A stretch of DNA of 14,927 nt from Fidelibacterota bacterium TCS55 (GTDB lineage: Bacteria; Fidelibacterota; Marinisomatia; Marinisomatales; TCS55), in the NCBI GenBank assembly GCA_905182385.1, contig CAJJBS010000114.1:1-14927 (forward strand), in the 5' to 3' direction. The position numbers were made by a program, and so were the translations under genes. The notes below the pieces were generated by a model. The model saw only the letters and a program-made list of their open reading frames with translations. It was not told the origin of the DNA and ran no database searches. Within the stretch, counting starts at the first letter, position 1. The number at the start of each line of letters is the position of its first letter. This document shows, one piece after another, positions 6,852 through 14,896 of this stretch.

Positions 6852-7943
6852 ATGAAAAAACTTGATATATATATAATTCGTCAATTTTTAGTCACATTAT
6901 CAATGACTTTATTTGGCTTTCTATGCGTTATTCTAATAGTTGATTTAATTGAAAACTTAGATCGATTTATTGACAACTCTATACCTGCTAATATCACAAT
7001 CAAATATTATGTTTACGCAATTCCATGGTTTATAAATATTGCCCTTCCTATGTCTATGTTAATTTCTACTGTTTTTAGTATAGGATTATTAGCTAAGCGA
7101 AATGAACTAACTGCAATGAAGGCAACAGGTATAAGCTTATATCGAATTGCTCTTCCAATTACGATTATTGGACTTATAGTTAGTTTCATTTCATTTGAAC
7201 TGGATAATAAATGGGTTAGTAAAGGAAATGAAGTTCGATATAATATTGAACGAGAATACATGAAAAGAAGGTCTCGCGTAAAAGCACAAACAGATCTAAG
7301 AAATGTTTTTTTGCAAAAAAATGAAAAAAACCATATTTCAATAGAAAGTTACAGAGTTAATACTACTATTGGTCGTAGTATTACAGCAATCTCCTTAGAA
7401 GAAGGAATTGTAACTCAACGTTTAGACGCAAGAGGTATAAAGTGGCTTGACTCATTACGTATATGGAATGTATCAGATTTCTCAATACGCAAATTCAAAC
7501 TAAATGGTGAAGTTGAAGAAATGAAATTTTCCAAAGGAGATACGCTATTGTATTTAAACTTTACGCCGGAAGATATTACTCAACAATCTAAGACACCAAA
7601 TGAAATGAGTTTTACAGATCTTACAATTCGGATTAAAGAATTAAAAGAGAATGGTGTAGATACTACAAAATGGGAGGTCGATCGTTTATTTAAAATATCT
7701 TTTGCATTTACAAATCTAATAGTAGTGCTATTTGGTCTCCCTCTCGTAGTTATGAAATCAAAAGGTGGACTTTCATTTGGTGCAGGAATGGGAATTTTTG
7801 TGATTTTTGTATATTATGCTTTTATAAAACTTGGAATGTCTATGGGATATAATGGAATCATGTCACCAACGACTGCAGCTTGGATGGGGAATGTAATATT
7901 CTCAATTGGAGGAATTTCACTTCTTATCTTTGCTAGAAAGTGA
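6852..7943 (+). CDS. LptF/LptG-family lipopolysaccharide export permease (YjgP/YjgQ)
   Basis: A 363-residue inner-membrane permease subunit that, with the LptB ATPase, would extract LPS from the inner membrane and pass it to the periplasmic bridge. Three N-terminal membrane segments (about 10-32, 60-82 and 98-118) are followed by a soluble region (about 120-275) that fits the beta-jellyroll domain, then three C-terminal segments (about 282-302, 308-328 and 340-361). The cytoplasmic loop RNELTAMKATGIS (83-95) matches the coupling-helix signature ELxAMxxxGxS. Order and length are typical. LptF and LptG cannot be separated reliably from one sequence, and no partner gene lies in this window. The last 27 bases overlap the 3' end of the convergent barrel gene. 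The gene starts with ATG and has no visible Shine-Dalgarno. Confidence 0.92.
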   Translation: MKKLDIYIIRQFLVTLSMTLFGFLCVILIVDLIENLDRFIDNSIPANITIKYYVYAIPWFINIALPMSMLISTVFSIGLLAKRNELTAMKATGISLYRIALPITIIGLIVSFISFELDNKWVSKGNEVRYNIEREYMKRRSRVKAQTDLRNVFLQKNEKNHISIESYRVNTTIGRSITAISLEEGIVTQRLDARGIKWLDSLRIWNVSDFSIRKFKLNGEVEEMKFSKGDTLLYLNFTPEDITQQSKTPNEMSFTDLTIRIKELKENGVDTTKWEVDRLFKISFAFTNLIVVLFGLPLVVMKSKGGLSFGAGMGIFVIFVYYAFIKLGMSMGYNGIMSPTTAAWMGNVIFSIGGISLLIFARK

Positions 7944-9311
7944 TTTTTCTGGCAAAGGTGATGGACCACTTTTTAAATCTTCTTTCTTATCTTTTCTTCC
8001 TTTAAAACTAGTCATTGTAAATCCTAACGATAGATTTAAACCTTTCATTGAATGTATCCACATTCCATTTCGAAAAGAAAATCCGAAGTCAATCATAACT
8101 GGTCCTCCATGAAATCCAACTCCCAGACCTAATTCAGTTCTATCCATACCTTCCCAAGCAAAGCCCATCCTTAAGGGCATTGTAGGGAATCTATATAATT
8201 CTGTACCTATGGCCCATCGCCACCTTGAATTAGCATAAAGTCGATTTTCGAATCCAGTTATTAATTCAGAACTAACTAATACATCATCTTTATTATAAGA
8301 AAATCCAAATCGAAGTATTGCAGGATATCGAATATTAAATTGTTTTACTTTCCCATCTTCATCTAAATTTTTAACAACTTTGGAACTACTAGTAAAAATT
8401 TTCCCAGATGATAAGTTATCAGCTCTAAGTGAATCTATTTTATAAGTATATAATACGGCTACACTATCTGATAATTGTTCACCATCCCATTTTAATGGAT
8501 AATCGATTATATCTTTAATAAAGGAAGGTTTATTCCATCCGATTGATCCAACAGCATTAATTAATGACGCACCAAATCTAAAACCATTAAATTCTTTAGT
8601 TGCAATTCCAATATCTAAACCATACCCTGCTCCACCAAACCCTTGTCTAAGATAATAAGTTCCAGAACCATAAACAGCTTGTGGAGTTGTTATAAAATTA
8701 GCACTACTTGAATCAGGGTCAATACCCATATAGAATAATCCTTGAAGATACTTTAATGTAAAGCCAACCGCATATGATTCAAATGGAACAGCAAAAGAGA
8801 AACCTAATTCATGTACACTCATAATTTCTAAACCCAAGGTCATATCGATATCAGGGTTATTAGCATTACCTTCTAACATTAGTGTAACCATACCAGCTGG
8901 TAATGCATATGAGCTCATATATAAAATATTAGATGTTAAAGCCATATTACCAGAAGCATAGTTAAGACCTGGTGTTGCCAGTTGACCATTGAGATTAAAT
9001 GTAAAACCTCCTCGGCTTCGAAATCGGTTTATTATAGTTGTTTTTTCATCACTATCTAACGTATCACCACTTAATGTATTCATAGCAGCAATGGATAAAT
9101 AATTATTCCCAAATCCTAAGTCAAGACCACCTAATTGGAGCATGAATGGTTTATCTTTTTGAAATGCTATAAGACTGGGGTTAAAACCAACGGCAAATAA
9201 ACCATCGGCATTTGTTGATGTTGCACCTGCCATTGCAACTGAACGCGCATCTCTCTTTTGCGCAAAAAGCCCAATTATAAGAATAATGTATATATAAATT
9301 ATTCTTTTCAT
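7917..9311 (-). CDS. Predicted outer-membrane beta-barrel protein, DUF5723/PorV-like N-terminus
   Basis: A 464-residue exported protein of unknown function. Residues 1-17 form a signal peptide (MKR then a hydrophobic run, ending GLFA|Q). The mature N-terminus RSVAMAGATSTNADGLFAVG (23-42) followed by FNPS resembles the G-G-A...A-D...NPA motif of PorV, FadL-related and DUF5723 barrel proteins of the FCB group. The remainder has many short amphipathic strands rich in Gly, Tyr and Phe, consistent with a barrel. The last clear strand LNLSLGFTMTSF ends in Phe, as outer-membrane beta-signals do, but a 28-residue Lys/Ser-rich tail follows. The ATG at 9311 overlaps the stop of the upstream lipoprotein gene as ATGA; a longer frame begins at TTG 9326 and is less likely. 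The gene pair probably encodes partners at the cell surface. Barrel prediction is good; substrate and role are unknown. Confidence 0.75.
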   Translation of the reverse strand: MKRIIYIYIILIIGLFAQKRDARSVAMAGATSTNADGLFAVGFNPSLIAFQKDKPFMLQLGGLDLGFGNNYLSIAAMNTLSGDTLDSDEKTTIINRFRSRGGFTFNLNGQLATPGLNYASGNMALTSNILYMSSYALPAGMVTLMLEGNANNPDIDMTLGLEIMSVHELGFSFAVPFESYAVGFTLKYLQGLFYMGIDPDSSSANFITTPQAVYGSGTYYLRQGFGGAGYGLDIGIATKEFNGFRFGASLINAVGSIGWNKPSFIKDIIDYPLKWDGEQLSDSVAVLYTYKIDSLRADNLSSGKIFTSSSKVVKNLDEDGKVKQFNIRYPAILRFGFSYNKDDVLVSSELITGFENRLYANSRWRWAIGTELYRFPTMPLRMGFAWEGMDRTELGLGVGFHGGPVMIDFGFSFRNGMWIHSMKGLNLSLGFTMTSFKGRKDKKEDLKSGPSPLPEKSLSSKDKK

Positions 9312-12202
9312 GGTTTTAATGACCAATCAATTAAATTTATTTTATTATAATTTGAAGAAGTTTTTCCAGCACTATGGTTTATAGTAAAATACCAACCTGA
9401 CATATCAACTGTCTTTCCATCTGGTGATTTAACACGAAGACGAATACTATCTCTTAATGATACTTTCATAGTATTAATACTATCTGTAGCACTTGGAGTC
9501 CAAGCAAAAGAATCAATGTTATTTATTTCTTCGGCAATATTAATCCAGCCGTCATCTGACTCCATATTTGGATTAGATCCTGCATAATATGAAATATTAA
9601 CATTAGAGACAGTACCAAAAGTTTTCCATTTAATTGTAAAAGGAGTATTTTTATTTAAATTTTCTCCACCATTAGGATACTTTATAGTAATCTCATTTGG
9701 TGCTGCTGAAGTCATACCACTACTGCTTAATTTTAAGGTTAGACTTGAATTAATATCAATATAATCAGATGTTGTTAAGTATACTTTCTTAGAATCAGAG
9801 CCAAATAATGAGAATCTAGGAGCCATGAATGGCTGACCTGGGTTTGTCATTAATCGTATTCGAGATGTACTTATAGGACTAGAATAAGCCACAAAACCAG
9901 CTTCTTTTACTTGGCCTAAATGACCGCTAGAACTAGTAGTTGTATAAAAGCTTGTTGGGCTAGGTAATGGTATCTTAAGTAGTGTATCTACATATGAAAC
10001 TACTGTATCAATTCCTAGACCAGTGGTTTTAACTATATAAGCCATTCCATCAACACAATCAGTAAAGTCATCCATTACATCAAAAATAAATAAATTACCT
10101 TTTTCTGGATTTAAGCTTTCACATTTTGATATAATATAAAGACTATCTGAGTTTGCCCAATTTAATTTAATCACCATTGAATCTTTAAAAGATGATAGAG
10201 CAGAAACTGTTGTATCAAGTGGGAAAAAACCAATATTTGACATTAACATTGATAATTCTCCGCCAGAAGGAATTTTATTTTCCACAGTTACATCCATACT
10301 GGCTGATTGCATTGTCGAACGAATTTTATTCCTATTTGAATGATCCATTTCTTGCATCGGTGTATTTGTGACTGAAATGAATGTCATTGGTGCCATTATA
10401 ACTTCAAAAGGAGCCAGCAGCCTATACTTTCCACCAATATGCATACCAGCTTCTAAAGTTCCACGTCCATCAATTCGAACTCTAGAATTAACTGCAAAAG
10501 TAGCTGGGTTTGATGACATTAGATTATTTATAGTTGATTCACCTGCTTTTGGTGAAACATTAGAACTATCATTATAGCTAAGAGATGATGGAGATTTATA
10601 TTTTAGGGTAGTAGTTCCATCTCTTGATAAACGAGTTATGGTCTTAGTAGTATCACGAGATCCAGTGGGTATCGCTAAAGTTGAAAGAGCATTTACTTTC
10701 ATTGTATCACCCAATTGATTTACTGATACCATATCAAAATCCAAAACAACAGGAAGTCTAATTCCATTTAACATTTCAATCTCTAATTTTGTATCGACAA
10801 ACTCCATTCCAATAAAACCAACTGGCATACCAGCAACACTGAATGATGTTGGAGGAAATTCTTGAATAATATTCGCTTCAAGAGTTTCAAAATGAAGTTT
10901 TTTTAATTCTAAATCAAGATCAATGCCACCAATATTTGAACCATCTAAAGGAAATCTTGCTTTTTGAGCTGGTAATTTTGCTGAAAGATTAATCGATAAC
11001 TTGGTAAGAGCATTATCACTACCAGATGGATTATAAAATGAGTAACCATCTAAATTATATACTTTAGTAAAAGTCTCTCCTTTTTTAAGGACTCTATCTA
11101 TTTTTATTGAATCATAAAAAGCTGAAGGAGGACTAAAATTTTGAAAATTCATTAAAAAATCAATATCAAAAGGATAAGTACTTGATAGACTTTTTATGTT
11201 GATTTCATTAGTTAACACGGCGCTTGGATTTATAAGTTTTCCACCATAAATCTCAATGTCAGATGGAAATTTAATTTCAGGTAAAGTAATTGGTAATTCA
11301 GATTCATTAATTGTGACATTTGCAGAATCTACACCTGCAATTCTAAGATTAATTAAAGTATTTATTTTTAAACTATCACCTGCTTTAAGAGTAATATTAT
11401 CTTCATCAGTACTTGCAAGACCAAACTTAATTTTAAGCCCAATTGATTTCCCTAGATTTTTCTGACTTAAAGATGTTATCTTATTAAAAGTAGCATCTTT
11501 AGGAATATTTGTTTGAGTATGCGCTGCTAGTGTATCTAAATTTGGAGAGACAAGTGAAATCAATAAGAATGTAGGTTCAGTAACATTTGTTGGCATGCCA
11601 TTATTTTTAATAATCGTTTCAAAATCACTTATACTACTGCCTTCATCAGCTCTAATAACAAACCCATCTAAAGATCGAACAAAAGTAGGAAATTGACTAA
11701 CATCTAAACCTGCATCTAATTTTATAGTTATTGTTGTATCAACTTTAATAGTTGAGGCTAGAAAATTCCATTGAGCTTTCGATATAGTACTATCAACAGA
11801 AGGGACTGGTAAACCTAATGATATTGGAATATTAATTGGCAAATTCAAACTATAAGAAAAACTTGGAGCATTAGAGGCTGGTTGAGAATATTTAATACTC
11901 TGATCAATTTCAACTTCTAGAATATCAGATCCAATTGATGTATCAGGTAGTAAACCTTCAAACACTAATTGCATACCTAGAGAATCTGGCGTAGAAAAAA
12001 TCTGTTTATTATCAACCATTCCTTCAAGAGAATACTTCTGTTGGACCAATGGAAATGATAAATCAAAAAACCAGGTAGGTAGTTCAAAAGCTGCTGGATT
12101 TTGGAAATCACAACTTAGCGTCAAGAAAGAAAGAAGACTTATTAGGAGCTTACTAATTTTTTTTGAAAATTTTATTTTAAATTTATTAATAGTTTTTTCC
12201 AT
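9308..12202 (-). CDS. Large predicted lipoprotein with C-terminal YPNGGE/W domain, function unknown
   Basis: A 964-residue protein. The N-terminus is basic (about 1-18), then hydrophobic (19-29), then ends LTLSC with Cys31 as the likely lipidated residue; the lipobox is non-classical (Thr at -3) but of a kind often seen in FCB bacteria. LPTWFFDLSFPLVQQKYSLE (41-60) opens the mature part. The body is almost all predicted beta strand with many Ser/Thr/Asp and few cysteines. Two segments, about 323-352 and 467-491, look alike: a strand, a Pro-containing turn, then FDIDF or VVLDFD. The C-terminal 837-942 begins ITIKYPNGGENLNKNTPFTI (838-857), continues KWKT, and ends with a Trp-containing strand; this resembles domains of the Kre9/KNH-like type seen in secreted bacterial proteins. 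It is followed by the barrel gene through ATGA. It is first in its unit, behind the ahcY terminator. I cannot assign a function. Confidence 0.75.
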   Translation of the reverse strand: MEKTINKFKIKFSKKISKLLISLLSFLTLSCDFQNPAAFELPTWFFDLSFPLVQQKYSLEGMVDNKQIFSTPDSLGMQLVFEGLLPDTSIGSDILEVEIDQSIKYSQPASNAPSFSYSLNLPINIPISLGLPVPSVDSTISKAQWNFLASTIKVDTTITIKLDAGLDVSQFPTFVRSLDGFVIRADEGSSISDFETIIKNNGMPTNVTEPTFLLISLVSPNLDTLAAHTQTNIPKDATFNKITSLSQKNLGKSIGLKIKFGLASTDEDNITLKAGDSLKINTLINLRIAGVDSANVTINESELPITLPEIKFPSDIEIYGGKLINPSAVLTNEINIKSLSSTYPFDIDFLMNFQNFSPPSAFYDSIKIDRVLKKGETFTKVYNLDGYSFYNPSGSDNALTKLSINLSAKLPAQKARFPLDGSNIGGIDLDLELKKLHFETLEANIIQEFPPTSFSVAGMPVGFIGMEFVDTKLEIEMLNGIRLPVVLDFDMVSVNQLGDTMKVNALSTLAIPTGSRDTTKTITRLSRDGTTTLKYKSPSSLSYNDSSNVSPKAGESTINNLMSSNPATFAVNSRVRIDGRGTLEAGMHIGGKYRLLAPFEVIMAPMTFISVTNTPMQEMDHSNRNKIRSTMQSASMDVTVENKIPSGGELSMLMSNIGFFPLDTTVSALSSFKDSMVIKLNWANSDSLYIISKCESLNPEKGNLFIFDVMDDFTDCVDGMAYIVKTTGLGIDTVVSYVDTLLKIPLPSPTSFYTTTSSSGHLGQVKEAGFVAYSSPISTSRIRLMTNPGQPFMAPRFSLFGSDSKKVYLTTSDYIDINSSLTLKLSSSGMTSAAPNEITIKYPNGGENLNKNTPFTIKWKTFGTVSNVNISYYAGSNPNMESDDGWINIAEEINNIDSFAWTPSATDSINTMKVSLRDSIRLRVKSPDGKTVDMSGWYFTINHSAGKTSSNYNKINLIDWSLKP

Positions 12203-12269
12203 ATTAAATGGATGCTACAACACATGCAAACATCGTTGAAATTGACTTAAAATATATGCACTTTACTAC
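12203..12269 (-). promoter_or_regulatory. Probable promoter region of the lipoprotein/barrel operon
   Basis: This stretch lies between the ahcY terminator and the lipoprotein ATG, so a promoter is expected here. On the minus strand GATGTTTG, about 24 bases upstream of the ATG, is one base off the Bacteroidota -7 element TAnnTTTG, and a TATATTTTAA run lies further upstream. Neither has a convincing partner element. No Shine-Dalgarno sequence precedes the ATG. Confidence 0.3.
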
Positions 12270-12304
12270 AAAAAAAAAGAGCCTCAATTATTGATGCTCT
12301 TTTT
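12270..12304 (-). terminator. Intrinsic terminator downstream of ahcY
   Basis: A 9-base perfect inverted repeat AAAAAGAGC (12274-12282) / GCTCTTTTT (12296-12304) encloses a further TCAA/TTGA pairing around a TTA loop, with one C/T mismatch between the two stems. On the minus strand the hairpin is followed by a run of T (complement of the A run at 12270-12278), as expected for rho-independent termination. It lies about 24 bases past the ahcY stop and isolates metK-ahcY from the lipoprotein operon. The T run at 12300-12304 could allow weaker termination in the other direction too. Confidence 0.85.
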
Positions 12305-12327
12305 AATATCCGATTATTAATTATTGA

Positions 12328-13653
12328 TTAATAACGATAATTTTCCCCTTTGAAAGGACCTTTAGTTGTTACACCAATATAATCTGCTTGATCTTCTCTT
12401 AATTCAGTAAGCTCTACATCTAGTTTGCTTAAATGAAGCATTGCTACTTTTTCATCAAGGTGCTTCGGTAAAACATAAACTTCATTCTTATAGTTATCAT
12501 TATTTTTCCATAATTCAATTTGGGCTAAAGTTTGATTAGTAAAAGAATTACTCATTACAAAAGAGGGATGACCAGTTGCACAACCAAGGTTAACTAAACG
12601 ACCTTCAGCTAAAACGATAATATCTTTACCTTTAATCGTATATTTATCTACTTGAGGTTTAATTTCATCTTTTGAATTACCATGATTATCATTTAACCAA
12701 GCCATATCAATTTCATTATCAAAATGTCCAATGTTGCAAAGAATAGCTTTATCCCTCATTGCTTCAAAATGACGACTTTGAACAATATCTTTATTTCCTG
12801 TAGCAGTTACTATAATATCTGCTTGAGGAATAGCAGTTTCCATTGTTTTAACTGCAAAACCATCCATCGAAGCTTGAAGAGCACATATTGGATCAATCTC
12901 AGTGATAATAACTCTTGCTCCAGCACCTCTTAAAGATGCAGCAGAACCTTTACCTACATCTCCATATCCAGCAACAACAGCTACTTTACCAGCCATCATT
13001 ATATCCGTTGATCTTCTAATCGCATCAACTAATGATTCTTGGCAACCATATTTATTATCAAATTTAGATTTAGTAACAGAATCATTTACGTTAATAGCTG
13101 GCATAGTAAGCGTACCATTCTTTACTCTTTCATAAAGACGAAGAACGCCCGTGGTTGTCTCTTCTGACAAACCTTTAATACCTGATACTAACTCAGGAAA
13201 GTTATCTAGTACCATATTGGTTAGATCGCCACCATCATCAAGAATCATATTCAATGATTCACCACTTTTAAATGCAAATAGAGTCTGTTTAATGCACCAA
13301 TCAAATTCTTCTTCATTCATACCTTTCCAGGCATATACTGGAATATCAGTTGCAGCAATAGCAGCAGCCGCATGATCTTGAGTTGAAAAAATATTGCAAG
13401 AAGACCATGATACTTCTGCTCCTAGATCAACTAGTGTCTCAATTAAAACAGCCGTTTGAATAGTCATATGAAGACATCCAGCAATTCGTGCACCACTAAG
13501 GGGCTTTGATTCACCGTATTCTTCACGAAGAGACATTAAGCCAGGCATTTCAGCTTCAGCTAATTTTATTTCCTTACGACCCCACTCTGCTAAAGAAATA
13601 TCTTTAACTTTATATGGTAATTTTTCTGTTTCAGTCATTTTTGCTAGTGACAT
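12328..13653 (-). CDS. ahcY: S-adenosylhomocysteine hydrolase (adenosylhomocysteinase)
   Basis: A 441-residue cytoplasmic NAD-dependent enzyme that splits S-adenosylhomocysteine into adenosine and homocysteine, relieving product inhibition of methyltransferases. Motifs include LPYKVKDISLAEWGRKEI (12-29), LHMT (61-64), CNIFSTQDHAAAAIA (86-100), ILDDGGDLT (137-145), NDSVTKSKFDNKYG (190-203), the NAD-binding loop VAGYGDVGKGSAASLRGAGA (227-246), NIGHFDNEIDMAWL and a C-terminus ending NYRY that supplies the conserved cofactor-contacting Lys/Tyr region. It starts two bases after the metK stop, with a strong Shine-Dalgarno inside the end of metK. That ribosome site favours the ATG at 13653 over the internal ATG five codons later, although homologues often begin near MTETEKLPYK. 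It is followed by an intrinsic terminator. Assignment is firm. Confidence 0.97.
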   Translation of the reverse strand: MSLAKMTETEKLPYKVKDISLAEWGRKEIKLAEAEMPGLMSLREEYGESKPLSGARIAGCLHMTIQTAVLIETLVDLGAEVSWSSCNIFSTQDHAAAAIAATDIPVYAWKGMNEEEFDWCIKQTLFAFKSGESLNMILDDGGDLTNMVLDNFPELVSGIKGLSEETTTGVLRLYERVKNGTLTMPAINVNDSVTKSKFDNKYGCQESLVDAIRRSTDIMMAGKVAVVAGYGDVGKGSAASLRGAGARVIITEIDPICALQASMDGFAVKTMETAIPQADIIVTATGNKDIVQSRHFEAMRDKAILCNIGHFDNEIDMAWLNDNHGNSKDEIKPQVDKYTIKGKDIIVLAEGRLVNLGCATGHPSFVMSNSFTNQTLAQIELWKNNDNYKNEVYVLPKHLDEKVAMLHLSKLDVELTELREDQADYIGVTTKGPFKGENYRY

Positions 13654-13655
13654 AT

Positions 13656-14849
13656 TTAAGCCCCCTTAATTGTCATTGATTTTAATTTTTCAACCATGTC
13701 AGTTTTTTCCCAAGTAAACAGTTCATCTTCTCGTCCAAAATGTCCATTTGCAGCAGTCTTCTTATAACGCGGAAACTTTAACTTCAAATGATTAATAATA
13801 CCTCCTGGACGTACTGGAAAGACTTTTTTAGCGACTTCTGTTAGTTCTTCGTCGGATAAATCGCTAGTATTAAATGATTTTACATAAAAGGATGTTGGTT
13901 CAGCGACACCAATACTATAAGATAATTGAACTTCGCATTTATCAGCAATATTTGCTGCAACAATGTTTTTTGCTATATAACGTGCCATGTAAGCAGCAGA
14001 CCTATCTACCTTACTAGGATCTTTCCCAGAAAAAGCACCACCACCATGTGGGGCATAGCCACCATAAGTATCAACTATAATTTTACGACCTGTAAGTCCG
14101 GTATCAGCTTCAGGACCTCCAAAAACAAAACGTCCAGTGCCATTAACAATAAAGTCAGTTTCGTAAGGAAGACCAGACTCATTCAAGATGGGAATTATTA
14201 CTTTTTCAATTATTTCAGATTCAACGAAATCGTGTTCAGCTTTTTCAGATTCAAATTTATTTAACATATCATCATGCTGAGTTGCAATTACAACTTTAGT
14301 AATAGAAGATGGTTTTCCATTTTCATAAGCAACAGAAACTTGAGATTTACTATCGGGCCTTAACCAAGAGATAGTACCTTCTTTCCGTAAGGCTGTCATC
14401 CTCTCTACAAGTCTATGAGCTAAATGAATAGGAATTGGCATTAACTCTTTAGTCTCGTTACATGCAAAACCAAACATTAGACCTTGATCTCCAGCACCTT
14501 GCTCATTATGAAGACCAGAGCCTTCATCAACACCCTGTGCAATTTCTGGACTTTGCTCATCAAGCATTAATAAAATCTTAACATTCTTATTATCCATACC
14601 ATATGCTTTATCTGTGTAGCCAATTTCACCTAAAGTTTCCCTTACTACTTTTTCAACATCTACAGTAGCATTAGATCTAATTTCTCCAGAAACAATAACT
14701 GTTCCAGTAGTTACAAGTGTCTCACAGGCAACATGCGATTCAGGATCTTGATCAAGAAAACTATCTAAAATAGCATCAGAAATAGCATCACAAACTTTAT
14801 CCGGATGCCCTTCTGATACAGATTCAGATGTAAAGATAAATTTACTCAT
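13656..14849 (-). CDS. metK: S-adenosylmethionine synthetase (methionine adenosyltransferase)
   Basis: A 397-residue cytoplasmic enzyme making S-adenosylmethionine from methionine and ATP. It begins MSKFIFTSESVSEGHPDKVC, with the ATP-binding His15-Pro-Asp-Lys motif, and carries both family signatures, GAGDQGLMFG (118-127) and GGGAFSGKD (269-277), plus TDFIVNGTGRFVFGGPEADT (231-250) followed by GLTGRKIIVDTYGG. Length and the C-terminal HFGREDELFTWEKTD are typical of bacterial MetK. It heads a two-gene operon with ahcY and so couples S-adenosylmethionine formation to product recycling. Only 78 bases of upstream sequence are in the window; no S-adenosylmethionine riboswitch fold is seen there. 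Assignment is firm. Confidence 0.98.
   Translation of the reverse strand: MSKFIFTSESVSEGHPDKVCDAISDAILDSFLDQDPESHVACETLVTTGTVIVSGEIRSNATVDVEKVVRETLGEIGYTDKAYGMDNKNVKILLMLDEQSPEIAQGVDEGSGLHNEQGAGDQGLMFGFACNETKELMPIPIHLAHRLVERMTALRKEGTISWLRPDSKSQVSVAYENGKPSSITKVVIATQHDDMLNKFESEKAEHDFVESEIIEKVIIPILNESGLPYETDFIVNGTGRFVFGGPEADTGLTGRKIIVDTYGGYAPHGGGAFSGKDPSKVDRSAAYMARYIAKNIVAANIADKCEVQLSYSIGVAEPTSFYVKSFNTSDLSDEELTEVAKKVFPVRPGGIINHLKLKFPRYKKTAANGHFGREDELFTWEKTDMVEKLKSMTIKGA
13661..13667 (-). promoter_or_regulatory. Ribosome binding site for ahcY
   Basis: On the minus strand AAGGGGG lies 7 bases before the ahcY ATG and is embedded in the last codons of metK (Lys-Gly-Ala-stop). It matches AAGGAGG with one G-for-A change that can still wobble-pair with 16S rRNA. 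It is the only strong Shine-Dalgarno I can find before any gene in the window, and it decides the ahcY start. Confidence 0.6.
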
Positions 14850-14888
14850 ATCATTCCAAAATATTTTTAATTAGTAAATAAACGAAGC

Positions 14889-14896
14889 CAAATTTA
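14889..14896 (-). promoter_or_regulatory. Candidate -7 element of the metK-ahcY promoter
   Basis: On the minus strand TAAATTTG matches the Bacteroidota housekeeping -7 consensus TAnnTTTG exactly, 39 bases upstream of the metK ATG, which is a reasonable leader length. The matching -33 TTTG is not clear; only a TTTC lies at roughly the right distance. In such A+T-rich sequence a chance match is quite possible. Confidence 0.25.

Noticed and set aside
7943..7990. Weak inverted repeats (AGAAA/TTTCT) just past the permease stop as a terminator.
   Set aside because: The stem is short and lacks G/C pairs, and it lies inside the barrel coding region. Not convincing.
7906..8112. 68-codon plus-strand frame across the end of the permease gene and the barrel gene.
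   Set aside because: It overlaps two well-supported genes, and its composition mirrors the antisense of the barrel. No start signal.
9308..12202. Possible phage tail fibre or adhesin, given the size and beta-rich Ser/Thr composition.
   Set aside because: It has a lipoprotein-type signal, sits in an operon with a barrel protein, and there are no phage genes nearby.
13926..14264. 112-codon open frame on the plus strand inside metK.
   Set aside because: It lies antisense to strongly conserved metK codons, is rich in Cys/Phe/Asn/Thr without recognisable motifs, and has no ribosome site. It is a shadow.
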